The notes: generated from the letters alone by a model not told the origin. Counted from the first letter of the stretch, positions 1-10,572 are shown. The stretch: 64,000 nucleotides of DNA from JANQIO01 sp965601975 (GCA_965601975.1 OZ271856.1:2976001-3040000), one strand, 5' to 3'. Made by a program: numbers and translations.

Positions 1-783
<783 letters not shown>

Positions 784-787
<4 letters not shown>

Positions 788-1953
788 TTCGCACCTCCGG
801 CTGCTTCCACCGCCTTACGGGCTGCGTCGGTCAGACTCTGTGCGGCAATAATGTTGAAATCACTCTCGGCCAGAAGCTTCAGGCCCAGTTCGGCGTTGTT
901 GCCTTCGAGGCGAACCACCACGGGCACTTCCACGCCCACTTCCTCGACCGCACCGAGGATGCCCTCGGCGATCAGGTCGCAGCGGACGATGCCGCCGAAG
1001 ATGTTCACGAACACGGCTTTCACGTTGTCGTCCGACAGGATGATCTTGAAGGCCTCGGTCACCCGTTCCTTGGTGGCGCCGCCGCCCACGTCCAGGAAAT
1101 TGGCGGGGAAGCCGCCGTGCAGGGCGACGATATCCATGGTGGCCATGGCCAGGCCGGCGCCGTTCACCATGCAGCCGATGTTTCCGTCCAGGGCGACGTA
1201 GTTCAGCTCCCACTCGGCCGCGTGGGCCTCACGGGCGTCTTCCTGGCTGGGGTCGTGCATTTCACGCAGGGCGTTCTGGCGATACAGGGCATTGCCGTCG
1301 ACGCCGACCTTGGCGTCCAGGCAGTGCAGGTTGCCCTGGTCGGTAATGACCAGCGGGTTGACCTCGATCAGCGCCAGGTCCTTCTCGTCGAACATCCTGG
1401 CCAGGCCCATGAAGATCTTCACGAACTGCTTGATCTGGTCCCCTTCCAGGCCCAGTGCAAAGGCCATCTCACGCCCCTGGTAGGGCTGCGGGCCCACCAG
1501 CGGGTCGACGGTGGTTTTCAGAATCTTCTCGGGGGTTTCCTCGGCGACCTTCTCGATCTCGACGCCGCCCTCGGTAGAGGCCATGAACACGATACGGCGG
1601 GTGCCGCGGTCGACCACGGCGCCCAGGTACAGCTCTTCGGCAATGTCCGTGCAGGCTTCCACCAGGATCTTGCTGACCGGCTGGCCCTTCTCGTCAGTCT
1701 GGTAGGTGACCAGGTTCTTGCCCAGCCAGCTGCGGGTGAAGTCCTCGATTTCGTCCTTGGTCTTGACCAGTTTTACACCGCCCGCCTTGCCGCGTCCGCC
1801 GGCGTGCACCTGGGCTTTGACCACCCACATATCGCCGCCGATCATGTCAGCCGCCTTGATGGCGTCATGGGGGGTGTCTACCGCGTATCCCTTGGATACG
1901 GGCAGTCCGTATTCGGCAAACAGCTGCTTGCCCTGATACTCATGAAGATTCAT
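784..1953 (-). CDS. sucC: Succinyl-CoA synthetase beta subunit
   Basis: ATP-grasp beta subunit of succinyl-CoA synthetase, 389 residues, the normal length. The N-terminus MNLHEYQGKQLFAEYG, the nucleotide-binding segment KAQVHAGGRGKAGGV and the C-terminal CoA-ligase motif NIFGGIVRCD are all present. It is the first gene of a sucCD unit: a 249-base gap separates it from lpd, and that gap holds a sigma-70-like promoter and a leader hairpin. The stop overlaps the sucD start. Confidence 0.97.
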
Positions 1954-2050
1954 CGTTGTATCGTTCCGTTCTCTTACACAGAGTGCTGTGAGGATTGGCG
2001 ATATCGCCGCAGAGTGCTCCGCATACCGCCCCCAGTATTATTATGGTAGG

Positions 2051-2075
2051 AGTGAGCGGACGCTGCCCGCTCACT
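2051..2075 (-). promoter_or_regulatory. Hairpin in the sucCD leader
   Basis: A perfect 9-bp inverted repeat (AGTGAGCGG and CCGCTCACT around a 7-base loop) lies between the predicted sucC promoter and the ATG, about 100 bases before the start. No T-run follows on either strand, so it does not look like an intrinsic terminator. It could be an operator or an mRNA-stabilising stem. Role unknown. Confidence 0.45.
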
Positions 2076-2091
2076 GAAAAAATCGGCGCTC

Positions 2092-2120
2092 ATTCTCCCC
2101 GAATAGCACCCAGCTATCAA
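2092..2120 (-). promoter_or_regulatory. Candidate sigma-70 promoter of sucCD
   Basis: On the minus strand TTGATA (5/6 match to -35) and GAGAAT (4/6 match to -10) are separated by 17 bases. Transcription would start near 2085 and give a leader of about 130 bases carrying the 2051-2075 hairpin. Together with the terminator at the end of lpd this argues that sucCD can be transcribed apart from sucAB-lpd. Confidence 0.5.
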
Positions 2121-2189
2121 CCGATCAGGCGCTCTAAAAGTGATTTCGCCCCTCGGTTTGAATAGAGGCAACAGCCTTGAGCGGTCTTA

Positions 2190-2215
2190 TAAAAAGCCCG
2201 CGCTAGCGCTTTTTC
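2190..2215 (-). terminator. Intrinsic terminator overlapping the end of lpd
   Basis: Read on the minus strand the segment has AAAAAGC paired with GCTTTTT around a GC-rich loop and ends in a T-run. The stem begins inside the last codons of lpd, so the lpd stop codon (2203-2205) lies within the structure. It would end the sucAB-lpd transcript before sucCD. Confidence 0.55.
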
Positions 2216-3639
2216 CTATTAGCGATGTGAATCGCATGACCATCCACCGCCAGCGCCGCCTCGTGCACCGCCTCGCTCAGGGTCGGGTGACCAAACACGG
2301 TCAGCTGGATGTCCTCAGCAGATGAGGCGAACTCCATGGCAATCACGATCGATTGCACCAGGTCCGCCGCGGAGGGGCCCACCACGTGGCAACCCAGGAT
2401 GCGGTCAGTCTCGGTGCAGGCGATCATCTTGACCATGCCGTCGGAGTCGTTGGCGGCCAGGGCCCGGCCGCTGGCGGCAAACGGGAACACGCCGGTCTTG
2501 TAGTCGATGCCGTCGGCCTTCAGCTCCTGCTCGGTCTTGCCCACGGAAGCGATTTCCGGGTGGGTGTAGATCACGTTGGGAATGGTGTCGTAGTTCATCT
2601 GGGCGTGCTTGCCGGCGATGCGCTCCGCCACCATCACGCCCTCTTCCGAGCCCTTGTGGGCCAGCATCGGGCCGCGCACGATATCGCCCACGGCGTAGAT
2701 GTGCGGCGCCTCGGTCTCGCAAAAGTCGTTGACGAAGATGAAGCCGCGCTCGTCCATGGTCACGCCGCTGTCGGCGCCCAGCACGTTCTCGGTCTGGGGA
2801 CGGCGGCCCACGCAGACGATCAGCTTGTCGAAGGTCTCGCTGTGCTCACCATCGGCGGTGGTGTAGGTCACATTGACCTTCTTGCTTTTCACCTCGGCAT
2901 TGGTCACCCGGCAGCCCATGCGAATGTCCAGGCCCTGCTTCTTGAAGATCTTGGCGGCTTCCTTGGAGATCTGCTGGTCCATCATGGGCAGGAAATCGTC
3001 CAGCGCTTCCAGCACCACTACGTCTGAGCCGCAGCGGCCCCAGACGCTGCCCAGCTCCAGGCCGATCACGCCAGCGCCGATCACGCCAAGACGCTTGGGC
3101 ACCTCAGTGAACTGCAGCGCGCCGGTGGAATCGACGATGTACTCGTGGTCACAGGGCGCCGGCGGAATTTCAATGGGCAGTGAGCCGGTGGCGATGATGA
3201 TGTTTTCCGGCTCCAGGATTTCGGTGCTGCCGTCGGGCTTGGTCAGCTCCACCTGGTGCTTGGCCAGCACCTTGCCGGTACCGACGAGGGTGGTGACGCC
3301 GTTGGTCTTGAACAGGCCGCCGATGCCGCCGGTGAGCTGCGAGACAATCTTTTCCTTGCGCGCCTGCATGGCGGCCACATCCAGGGCCGCGCCCTTGACG
3401 TTGATGCCGTGAATGCCAAGGTCTTCGGCGGCCTCGTGGTACTTGTAGGAGCTGTCCAGCAGCGCCTTGGAGGGGATACAGCCCACATTCAAACAGGTGC
3501 CGCCCAGCTGCACGCTGCCGTCCTCATGTGTGTCCTTCTCAATGCAGGCCGTCTTGAGGCCCAGCTGCGCGGCCTTGATGGCCGCCACGTACCCCGCGGG
3601 ACCGGAGCCGATCACCACAACATCATATTTCTCAGACAT
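2203..3639 (-). CDS. lpdA: Dihydrolipoyl dehydrogenase (E3)
   Basis: FAD enzyme that reoxidises dihydrolipoyl groups of the 2-oxoglutarate dehydrogenase complex and passes electrons to NAD. The 478 residues show the N-terminal FAD motif GSGPAGYVAA, the redox disulfide GGTCLNVGCIPSK, the NAD-binding GAGVIGLELG and the C-terminal HPTLSEA with the active-site histidine. An AGGTAG Shine-Dalgarno precedes the ATG. It follows sucB after 92 bases, so it is probably the E3 for this complex, though one E3 often also serves pyruvate dehydrogenase and the glycine cleavage system. Confidence 0.97.
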   Translation of the reverse strand: MSEKYDVVVIGSGPAGYVAAIKAAQLGLKTACIEKDTHEDGSVQLGGTCLNVGCIPSKALLDSSYKYHEAAEDLGIHGINVKGAALDVAAMQARKEKIVSQLTGGIGGLFKTNGVTTLVGTGKVLAKHQVELTKPDGSTEILEPENIIIATGSLPIEIPPAPCDHEYIVDSTGALQFTEVPKRLGVIGAGVIGLELGSVWGRCGSDVVVLEALDDFLPMMDQQISKEAAKIFKKQGLDIRMGCRVTNAEVKSKKVNVTYTTADGEHSETFDKLIVCVGRRPQTENVLGADSGVTMDERGFIFVNDFCETEAPHIYAVGDIVRGPMLAHKGSEEGVMVAERIAGKHAQMNYDTIPNVIYTHPEIASVGKTEQELKADGIDYKTGVFPFAASGRALAANDSDGMVKMIACTETDRILGCHVVGPSAADLVQSIVIAMEFASSAEDIQLTVFGHPTLSEAVHEAALAVDGHAIHIANRKKR

Positions 3640-3711
3640 GCTTACTACCTATTTCGAAAAACTGTCTATATCGAATAACGTGAATGCGCTTACTAGAGTA
3701 GACCGCCACAG

Positions 3712-3730
3712 GCGCCGACGCAGTCGGCGC
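3712..3730 (-). other. Intercistronic hairpin between sucB and lpd
   Basis: A perfect 8-bp stem (GCGCCGAC and GTCGGCGC, loop of 3) sits right behind the sucB stop. No T-run follows, so read-through into lpd is expected. It may stabilise the upstream sucAB part of the message or cause partial attenuation. Confidence 0.4.
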
Positions 3731-3731
3731 A

Positions 3732-4994
3732 TTAAAGCTGCAGCAGGATCCGCGCCGGATCTTCCAGCAAGTCCTTCAGGGCCACCAGGAACTGCACCGC
3801 GTCCTTGCCGTCAATCAAGCGGTGGTCGTAGGACAGGGCCAGGTACATCATCGGCAGCACCACCACCTCGCCGTTCACCGCCATGGGACGCTCCTGGATC
3901 TTGTGCATACCCAGGATGCCGGTCTGCGGCGGATTCAGGATAGGGGTGGACAGCAGCGAGCCGAACACGCCGCCGTTGGACACTGTAAAGGTGCCGCCGG
4001 TCAGCTCCTCGATGGTGAGCTTGCCGTCGCGGGCGCGCACGCCGTAATCACGAATCTGGGCTTCCACGTCGGCGATGCTCATGAAGTCGGCATCGCGCAG
4101 CACCGGCACCACCAGGCCGTTGGGGGCAGAGACCGCCACGCCGATGTCCTGGTAGCCGTGGTAGACGATGTCGTCGCCGTCGATGGAGGCATTGACCGCC
4201 GGGAAGCGCTTCAGCGCCTCGCAGGCCGCCTTGACGAAGAAGCCCATGAAGCCCAGGCGGGTGCCATTGTGGGTCTTCTCGAACTGTTCCTTGTACTTGC
4301 TGCGCAGGGCCATGAGCGGCGCCATGTTCACCTCGTTGAAGGTGGTCAGCATGGCAGTTTCCTGGGTCGCACCCAGCAGCCGCTCGGCAATGCGCTTGCG
4401 CATGCGGGTCATGGGCACGCGGCGCTCGACGCGTTCGCTGGTATGCCCGTCGGCGGACGGCAGGTCAGATGTCGTTGCCGCCGTCGGCGCAGCGGCCGGA
4501 GCCGGGGCCGGTGCGGGAGCCGCCGCCGGGGCGCCGGATTTCAGGTATTTCACCACGTCTTCCTTGGTCACGCGGCCGTCCTTGCCGGTGCCGGGAACCT
4601 GGGCCAGGTCGATGTTCTTTTCCTGCGCGAGACGACGGGCCGCGGGACCGGCCATATCATCGGAGGCGGCGGGAGCGGCTTCAGGTGCTGCGGCAGGAGC
4701 CGGGGCCGGTGCTTCTGCTGCAGGGGCAGGTGCGGGCGCTGCCGCGCCAGCGGCGGCGCCTTCCTCCAGCTTGCCCAGCAGTTCGTTGCTGAGCACAGTT
4801 TCGCCCTCTCCCTTGATAATTTCCGAGAGAGTGCCATCGACCGGGGCCACCACTTCCATGACCACCTTGTCGGTCTCGATCTCGACGATCAGTTCATCCC
4901 GGCTTACGGCCTCCCCCGGCTGCTTGTGCCAGGTTGCGATTTCACCGTCTGCGACCGACTCCGGAAATGCCGGCGCCTTGATTTCAATTGCCAT
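3732..4994 (-). CDS. sucB: 2-oxoglutarate dehydrogenase E2, dihydrolipoamide succinyltransferase
   Basis: Core enzyme of the 2-oxoglutarate dehydrogenase complex; transfers the succinyl group from lipoyl to CoA. In 420 residues it has one lipoyl domain (residues 1-75, lipoylated lysine in IETDKVVMEV), an Ala/Pro-rich linker, a peripheral subunit-binding domain (PAARRLAQEKNID), a second Ala/Pro linker and the catalytic domain ending with the DHRLIDGKDAVQFL active-site motif. The start lies 4 bases after the sucA stop, typical of sucAB. Confidence 0.97.
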   Translation of the reverse strand: MAIEIKAPAFPESVADGEIATWHKQPGEAVSRDELIVEIETDKVVMEVVAPVDGTLSEIIKGEGETVLSNELLGKLEEGAAAGAAAPAPAPAAEAPAPAPAAAPEAAPAASDDMAGPAARRLAQEKNIDLAQVPGTGKDGRVTKEDVVKYLKSGAPAAAPAPAPAPAAAPTAATTSDLPSADGHTSERVERRVPMTRMRKRIAERLLGATQETAMLTTFNEVNMAPLMALRSKYKEQFEKTHNGTRLGFMGFFVKAACEALKRFPAVNASIDGDDIVYHGYQDIGVAVSAPNGLVVPVLRDADFMSIADVEAQIRDYGVRARDGKLTIEELTGGTFTVSNGGVFGSLLSTPILNPPQTGILGMHKIQERPMAVNGEVVVLPMMYLALSYDHRLIDGKDAVQFLVALKDLLEDPARILLQL

Positions 4995-4998
4995 TTCC

Positions 4999-7839
4999 CT
5001 ATTCCTGTTCTGCCAAGGCTTCGTTAATGAATTCTTGCTGTTGCTGCACGTGCAGGCTCATATAGCCCGCCGCCGGCGCCGCCGAGGCCTCGCGGCCCGC
5101 GTAGCGCAGGTAGATATCCGGGTTCGCCCGAATAATCACCCGGCGCATATGGTGCTGGCTGGAGTACCAGGCGCCCTGGTTCATGGGCTCTTCCTGGCAC
5201 CAGATCGCGTCGGTGAAATTGGGGTACTGCGAGAGAATCTCGTGCAGCTCCGCCTCCGGGAACGGGTACAGCGTTTCCAGGCGGATGATGGCGATGTCGT
5301 CGATCTCCCGCTCCCGGCGCGCGTCGCGCAGGTCGTAGTAGACCTTGCCGGAGCACATGACAACCCGACGGACTTTCTTCGGGTCGATATCGTCGGTCTC
5401 GCCGATCACCAGCTGGAACTGACCGTTAGCCAGCTCCTCCAGTGACGAGATCGCCTGCTTATGGCGCAGCAGACTCTTCGGCGACATGATCACCAGCGGC
5501 TTGCGCAGCGGGCGGACCGCCTGACGACGCAACGCATGGAAAATTTGTGCCGGCGTGGTGGGCACGCAGACCTGAACATTGTGCTCTGCGCACATCTGCA
5601 GGAAGCGCTCCAGCCGGGCCGAGGAGTGCTCGGGGCCCTGGCCTTCATAGCCGTGGGGCAGCAGCAGGGTCAGGCCACAGAGGCGCTGCCACTTGTGCTC
5701 GCCGCTGGTGATGAACTGGTCGATCACCACCTGGGCACCGTTGGCGAAATCGCCGAACTGGGCCTCCCAGACCACGAGGCCCCTGGGCGAGGTGGTGGCG
5801 TAGCCATATTCAAATGCCAGCACCGCCTCTTCCGAGAGAAAGGAGTCGTAGATATCGAACACCGCCTGGTCCTGGCTCACCTTCTGCAGCGGGATGTAGT
5901 TGCTGCCGTCTTTCTGGTTGTGCAGCACCGCGTGGCGGTGGCTGAAGGTGCCGCGGCCAACGTCCTGACCGGTCAGGCGCACCGGGTAGCCGGCTTCCAG
6001 CAGCGAGGCATAGGCCAGGGTCTCGGCAAAGCCCCAGTTCACCGCCAGCGCGCCGCCCGCCATCTTGCGGCGGTCTTCCATGATCTTCTTGACCTGGCGG
6101 TTCAGCGGCACCCCTTCCGGCGACTGGTTGATGTGATTGGCCAGCGCCTGCATGTGGTTGAGGTCCATGCTGGTATCGCTGGGCAGGTCCACGTCGTGGC
6201 CCAGGTAGGGGGTCCAGTCGACGAACAGTTCCTTGTTGGGCTCGCTGACCAGGCTGGATACCAGCGGGTCACCGCGCTCGATGGATTCGCGGAAGCGATC
6301 CACCAGGGCCTTGTCTTCCTCGGCGGTGATCACGCCCTGCCCGATCAGCTGCTGTGCATACAGGTCCCGGGTGGTCGGGTGGGCCTTGATGCTTTCGTAC
6401 ATCACCGGCTGGGTAATGGACGGGTCGTCCGCCTCGTTGTGGCCGCGACGGCGATAGCAGACCAGGTCCACCACCACGTCCTTCTTGAACTCGTTGCGAT
6501 AGTCCACCGCCAGCTGGGTGACGAACAGCACCGCTTCGGGGTCGTCGGCGTTCACGTGGAAGATCGGCGCCTGCACCATCTTCGCAACGTCCGTGCAGTA
6601 CTCGGTAGAACGCGCGTCCGACTGGCGGCTGGTGGTAAAGCCAATCTGGTTGTTGAGCACGATGTGGATTGTGCCACCGGTGCGGTAGCCCCGGGTCTGG
6701 GACATCTGGAAGGTTTCCATGACCACGCCCTGGCCGGCAAAGGCGGCGTCGCCGTGCACCACAATGGGGACCACCATGCTGCCGTCGGTGTCCATGCGGC
6801 GGTCCTGGCGGGCGCGCACGGAACCCTCCACCACCGGCGATACGATCTCCAGGTGCGAGGGATTGAAGGCCAGCGCCAGGTGGCACTCGCCGCCGGGGGT
6901 CATCACATTGGAGGAGAAGCCCTGGTGGTACTTCACGTCCCCTGACGTGTCCACGATGGCTTTCCCCTCGAACTCTTCAAACAGGTCCGAGGGCTTCTTG
7001 CCGAACACGTTGATCAGAACGTTGAGACGGCCGCGGTGGGCCATGCCGATGACCATCTCCTTGGCGCCGTAGCCGCCGGAGCGCTGGATCATTTCGTAGA
7101 GCATGGGGATGAGGCTCTCGCCCCCTTCCAGGCCAAAGCGCTTGGTGCCCGGGTACTTGGAGCCCAGGGACTTTTCCAGGCCCTCGGCCTTGATCAGCCG
7201 CCGCAGCAGCATCTTCTGCACGTCTTCGCCGAAGTCCGGCGCCGAGCGCACGCTCTCCATGCGCTGCATGATCCAGTGCCGCTCTTCACTGGCGACAATG
7301 TGCATGAACTCCGCGCCCACGTGCTTGCAGTAGGTGCGCTCGAGCGCGTCATAAATCTCACCCAGGGTCGCATCGGCCTTGCCGATGTGCAGGCTGCCGG
7401 TCTGGAAGGCGGTGTCGAAGTCCGCCTGGGACAGCTCGTGGAAAGACAGTTCCAGGTCAGGCACGTGCTGGCGCGCGGCGATGCCGAGCGGGTCCAGGCT
7501 GGCCTTCTGGTGGCCGCGCTGGCGGTAGGCGGAGATCAGCTGGATAACGCGAACCTGCTTGCGCTCGTACTCGGTGGCCTGGCTGTCGGCCTGCACCGTG
7601 GCCTCGGTGCGCACCCGCATCTTGCTGATCTGGGCAAAGCGGTCGCGCACCGTGGAATGGGGAATGTCCTGCAGCCCGCCGCCGTTCACGCGCGGCAGGG
7701 TGTCGAAATAGGAGCGCCACTCCTCCGGGACCGCGTTCGGGTCCATCAGGTAGGCTTCATACAGATCTTCGACGTAGGTGGCGTTGCCACCGTAAATATG
7801 CGAGCTCCGCCACTGGAGCTCCATCGGGCTGTCTTGCAT
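4999..7839 (-). CDS. sucA: 2-oxoglutarate dehydrogenase E1 component
   Basis: Thiamine-diphosphate enzyme that decarboxylates 2-oxoglutarate and hands the succinyl group to the SucB lipoyl arm. The protein is 946 residues from the chosen ATG, whose sequence MQDSPMELQWRSSHIYGG aligns with the usual MQNS start; the frame is open 17 codons further upstream but that part is not conserved. It carries HRGRLNVLINVFGK and the E1 signature region GAQVVIDQFITSGE. A strong terminator upstream (7930-7960) separates it from sdhB, so a promoter should lie in 7840-7930, though none there is convincing. Confidence 0.96.
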   Translation of the reverse strand: MQDSPMELQWRSSHIYGGNATYVEDLYEAYLMDPNAVPEEWRSYFDTLPRVNGGGLQDIPHSTVRDRFAQISKMRVRTEATVQADSQATEYERKQVRVIQLISAYRQRGHQKASLDPLGIAARQHVPDLELSFHELSQADFDTAFQTGSLHIGKADATLGEIYDALERTYCKHVGAEFMHIVASEERHWIMQRMESVRSAPDFGEDVQKMLLRRLIKAEGLEKSLGSKYPGTKRFGLEGGESLIPMLYEMIQRSGGYGAKEMVIGMAHRGRLNVLINVFGKKPSDLFEEFEGKAIVDTSGDVKYHQGFSSNVMTPGGECHLALAFNPSHLEIVSPVVEGSVRARQDRRMDTDGSMVVPIVVHGDAAFAGQGVVMETFQMSQTRGYRTGGTIHIVLNNQIGFTTSRQSDARSTEYCTDVAKMVQAPIFHVNADDPEAVLFVTQLAVDYRNEFKKDVVVDLVCYRRRGHNEADDPSITQPVMYESIKAHPTTRDLYAQQLIGQGVITAEEDKALVDRFRESIERGDPLVSSLVSEPNKELFVDWTPYLGHDVDLPSDTSMDLNHMQALANHINQSPEGVPLNRQVKKIMEDRRKMAGGALAVNWGFAETLAYASLLEAGYPVRLTGQDVGRGTFSHRHAVLHNQKDGSNYIPLQKVSQDQAVFDIYDSFLSEEAVLAFEYGYATTSPRGLVVWEAQFGDFANGAQVVIDQFITSGEHKWQRLCGLTLLLPHGYEGQGPEHSSARLERFLQMCAEHNVQVCVPTTPAQIFHALRRQAVRPLRKPLVIMSPKSLLRHKQAISSLEELANGQFQLVIGETDDIDPKKVRRVVMCSGKVYYDLRDARREREIDDIAIIRLETLYPFPEAELHEILSQYPNFTDAIWCQEEPMNQGAWYSSQHHMRRVIIRANPDIYLRYAGREASAAPAAGYMSLHVQQQQEFINEALAEQE

Positions 7840-7929
7840 GGGCACGGGATCCGTTATGCAATTTTTCGGGCGCAGTATTGTCGCACACAACCCTGCCCGC
7901 GCCCACTGTCCAGAGGGTCTCTGGAACGA

Positions 7930-7960
7930 AAAACGGGAGCGAAAAATTCGCTCCCGTTCC
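7930..7960 (-). terminator. Strong intrinsic terminator after sdhB
   Basis: A perfect 12-bp stem (AACGGGAGCGAA and TTCGCTCCCGTT) with a 3-base loop is followed on the minus strand by a TTTTT run. It sits about 50 bases behind the sdhB stop and would end the sdhCDAB message before sucA. Confidence 0.85.
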
Positions 7961-8009
7961 GTTAACGACCCACAGAGACTGTGGCTTTAGCCCGTAGCAC
8001 GTCGCCCGG

Positions 8010-8714
8010 TCAGGTCGCCCGTTGCAACAACATGGTGCGGATGTGGCCAATGGCCCGGGTCGGGTTCAAACCCTTGGGGCACACGTTCACACAGTTCTGG
8101 ATGTTGTGGCAGCGGAACACGCTGAACGGGTCATCCAGGTTCGCCAGACGCTCCTCGGTGGCGGTGTCGCGGGAATCCGCCAGGAAGCGGTAGGCCTGCA
8201 GCAAGCCTGCGGGACCGATGAAGCGATCGGGGTTCCACCAGAAGGACGGGCAGCTCGTAGAGCAGCAGGCGCAGAGAATGCACTCGTACAGGCCGTCGAG
8301 CTTGGCGCGGTCTTCCGGGGTCTGCAGGCGCTCGATGGCGGGCGCGGGCGTGTTGTTCTGCAGGTAGGGCTGGATTTTCTCGTACTGGGCGTAGAACAGG
8401 CTCATGTCCACCACCAGGTCGCGCACCACCGGCAGGCCCGGCAGCGGGCGCAGCACCAGCTTGTTCTTCTTCACGGTCTCTGACAGGTGCGTAATACAGG
8501 CCAGGCCGTTCTTGCCGTTGATGTTGAGGCCGTCGGAGCCGCACACACCCTCGCGGCAGGAGCGGCGGTAGGTGATGGACGGGTCCTTCGCCTTCAGCAG
8601 CTCGAGTACGTCCAGCACCATCATGTCCTTGCCGCCGGTATCGACCTCGAGATCCTGCATGTAGGGCTCGCTATCCGTCTCCGGGTTATAGCGATAGATA
8701 CTGACTTGCAACAT
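8010..8714 (-). CDS. sdhB: Succinate dehydrogenase iron-sulfur subunit
   Basis: Carries electrons from SdhA-bound FAD to ubiquinone through three iron-sulfur clusters. The 234 residues show the plant-type [2Fe-2S] cysteines around SCREGVCGSDG and the two bacterial ferredoxin-type motifs CILCACCSTSCPSFWW and CHNIQNCVNVCPKGLNP for [4Fe-4S] and [3Fe-4S]. It is the last gene of sdhCDAB, 18 bases after sdhA. Confidence 0.97.
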   Translation of the reverse strand: MLQVSIYRYNPETDSEPYMQDLEVDTGGKDMMVLDVLELLKAKDPSITYRRSCREGVCGSDGLNINGKNGLACITHLSETVKKNKLVLRPLPGLPVVRDLVVDMSLFYAQYEKIQPYLQNNTPAPAIERLQTPEDRAKLDGLYECILCACCSTSCPSFWWNPDRFIGPAGLLQAYRFLADSRDTATEERLANLDDPFSVFRCHNIQNCVNVCPKGLNPTRAIGHIRTMLLQRAT

Positions 8715-8732
8715 GTCTCGTTATCCTCGTAA

Positions 8733-10505
8733 TCAGTAGGTGCGGATTTTCGGCTCGAAGGTGGGCATGGTCTTCGGCGTGAAATTGACCGCGCGCTTGC
8801 CCAGCGTGGTCTGGCCGGGGAAGTACAGGGAGTGGCACAGCCAGTTCTCGTCGTCGCGCTCCGGCAGGTCCTCGCGGGCGTGGGCGCCGCGACTCTCGGT
8901 GCGGCCCTCGGCGGAAATCGCGGTGGCGTCTGCGGTCTCCAGCAGGTTCTGCAGCTCCAGCAGCTCGATGCGCGCGGTGTTGAAAGCCTGGCTCTTGTCG
9001 GCGAGGTAGGCATTCTCGATGCGCGGGCGCAGCTCCTGCAGCTTCTTGACGCCCTCTTTCATGAAGTCGCCCTTGCGGAACACACCGAAGTGGTTCTGCA
9101 TGATGGTCTGCAGTTCCTTGCGCAGGTCGGCCACGTTCTCGCCGTCGGTGGAGGCGTTGACCTTGTTCAGGCGCGCCATGGCCTCGTCGATGTCGCTGTC
9201 GGTCGGGTCGCGCAGCTCGATACCGGTGCGCAGGGCGTCCTCGATGAACAGGCCCGACGCACGGCCGAACACCACCAGGTCCAGCAGCGAGTTGCCGCCC
9301 AGGCGGTTGGCGCCGTGCACGGAAACGCAGGCCGCTTCGCCACAGGCGTAGAAGCCCGGGATGATCTTGTCGTTGCCGTCCGCGTCCACGGTCAGGGCCT
9401 GGCCGTGAATATTGGTCGGCGTGCCGCCCATCATGTAGTGGCAGGTCGGCACCACCGGAATCGGCTCCTTGACCGGGTCGGCGTGGGCAAAGGTCCGGGA
9501 CAGCTCCAGGATGCCCGGCAGGCGGCTTTCCAGCACTTCCTCGCCCAGGTGGTCGAGCTTCAGGAATACGTGGTCGCCCTCGGGGCCACAGCCGCGGCCC
9601 TCGAGAATTTCCAGCACCATGGATCGGGCCACCACGTCGCGGCCGGCCAGGTCTTTCGCATTCGGCGCATAGCGCTCCATAAAGCGCTCGCCGTCCTTGT
9701 TGATCAGGTAGCCGCCCTCACCGCGGCAGCCCTCGGTCACCAGGGTGCCGGCGCCGTAGATGCCGGTGGGGTGGAACTGCCACATCTCCATGTCCTGCAT
9801 GGGGAAGCCGGCGCGCATGGCCATGCCGACACCGTCGCCGGTGTTGATGTGGGCATTGGTGGTGGACGCATAGATGCGCCCGGCGCCGCCGGTGGCAAAC
9901 ACCGTGGCCTTGGATTTCACGAATACGGTTTCGCCGGACTCGATGTCGATGGCGATGACGCCCACCACCGCACCGTCGGAGTTCTTGACCAGGTCCACGG
10001 CAAACCACTCGTTGAAGAACTGCGTGTTGTTCTTGACGTTGTTCTGGTAGAGCGTGTGCAGCAGCGCGTGACCGGTCCGGTCCGCTGCGGCACAGGTGCG
10101 CGCGGCCTGGCCGCCCTCACCGAAATTCTTGGACTGGCCGCCGAAGGGGCGCTGGTAGATGCGGCCCTCTTCCGTGCGGGAGAACGGCAGGCCCATATGC
10201 TCCAGCTCGAAGATGGCTTCGGGGCCCACCGAGCACATGTACTCGATGGCGTCCTGGTCGCCGATGTAGTCGGAGCCCTTGACCGTGTCATACATGTGCC
10301 AGCGCCAGTCGTCGTTGGGGTCGGCACTGGCGATCGCGCAGGTGATGCCGCCCTGGGCGGACACCGTGTGGGAGCGTGTCGGGAACACCTTGGAAATCAC
10401 CGCGGTCTTGTAGCCGGACTGGGCCAGCTGCAGCGCCGCCCGCATGCCGGAACCGCCGCCGCCGACGATCACGCCATCAAAAGAAATTGTTCGAATGGAA
10501 GCCAT
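8733..10505 (-). CDS. sdhA: Succinate dehydrogenase flavoprotein subunit
   Basis: Oxidises succinate to fumarate with covalently bound FAD at the inner face of the cytoplasmic membrane. In 590 residues it has the dinucleotide motif GGGGSGMRAALQLA, the FAD-linking histidine in the SHTVSAQGG segment and the substrate-site HPTGIYGAG and HGANRLGGNSL motifs. Length and order match complex II of gammaproteobacteria. Confidence 0.98.
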   Translation of the reverse strand: MASIRTISFDGVIVGGGGSGMRAALQLAQSGYKTAVISKVFPTRSHTVSAQGGITCAIASADPNDDWRWHMYDTVKGSDYIGDQDAIEYMCSVGPEAIFELEHMGLPFSRTEEGRIYQRPFGGQSKNFGEGGQAARTCAAADRTGHALLHTLYQNNVKNNTQFFNEWFAVDLVKNSDGAVVGVIAIDIESGETVFVKSKATVFATGGAGRIYASTTNAHINTGDGVGMAMRAGFPMQDMEMWQFHPTGIYGAGTLVTEGCRGEGGYLINKDGERFMERYAPNAKDLAGRDVVARSMVLEILEGRGCGPEGDHVFLKLDHLGEEVLESRLPGILELSRTFAHADPVKEPIPVVPTCHYMMGGTPTNIHGQALTVDADGNDKIIPGFYACGEAACVSVHGANRLGGNSLLDLVVFGRASGLFIEDALRTGIELRDPTDSDIDEAMARLNKVNASTDGENVADLRKELQTIMQNHFGVFRKGDFMKEGVKKLQELRPRIENAYLADKSQAFNTARIELLELQNLLETADATAISAEGRTESRGAHAREDLPERDDENWLCHSLYFPGQTTLGKRAVNFTPKTMPTFEPKIRTY

Positions 10506-10572
10506 GGATCAAGTATCTCCGGGATTCGAAAGCTTCAGGGAAAATGTATCGACTCTGTCCGGGTTAAGACAA

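Noticed and set aside
7840..7890. Upstream start for sucA
   Set aside because: The added residues are not conserved; the MQDSPM start aligns with known SucA.
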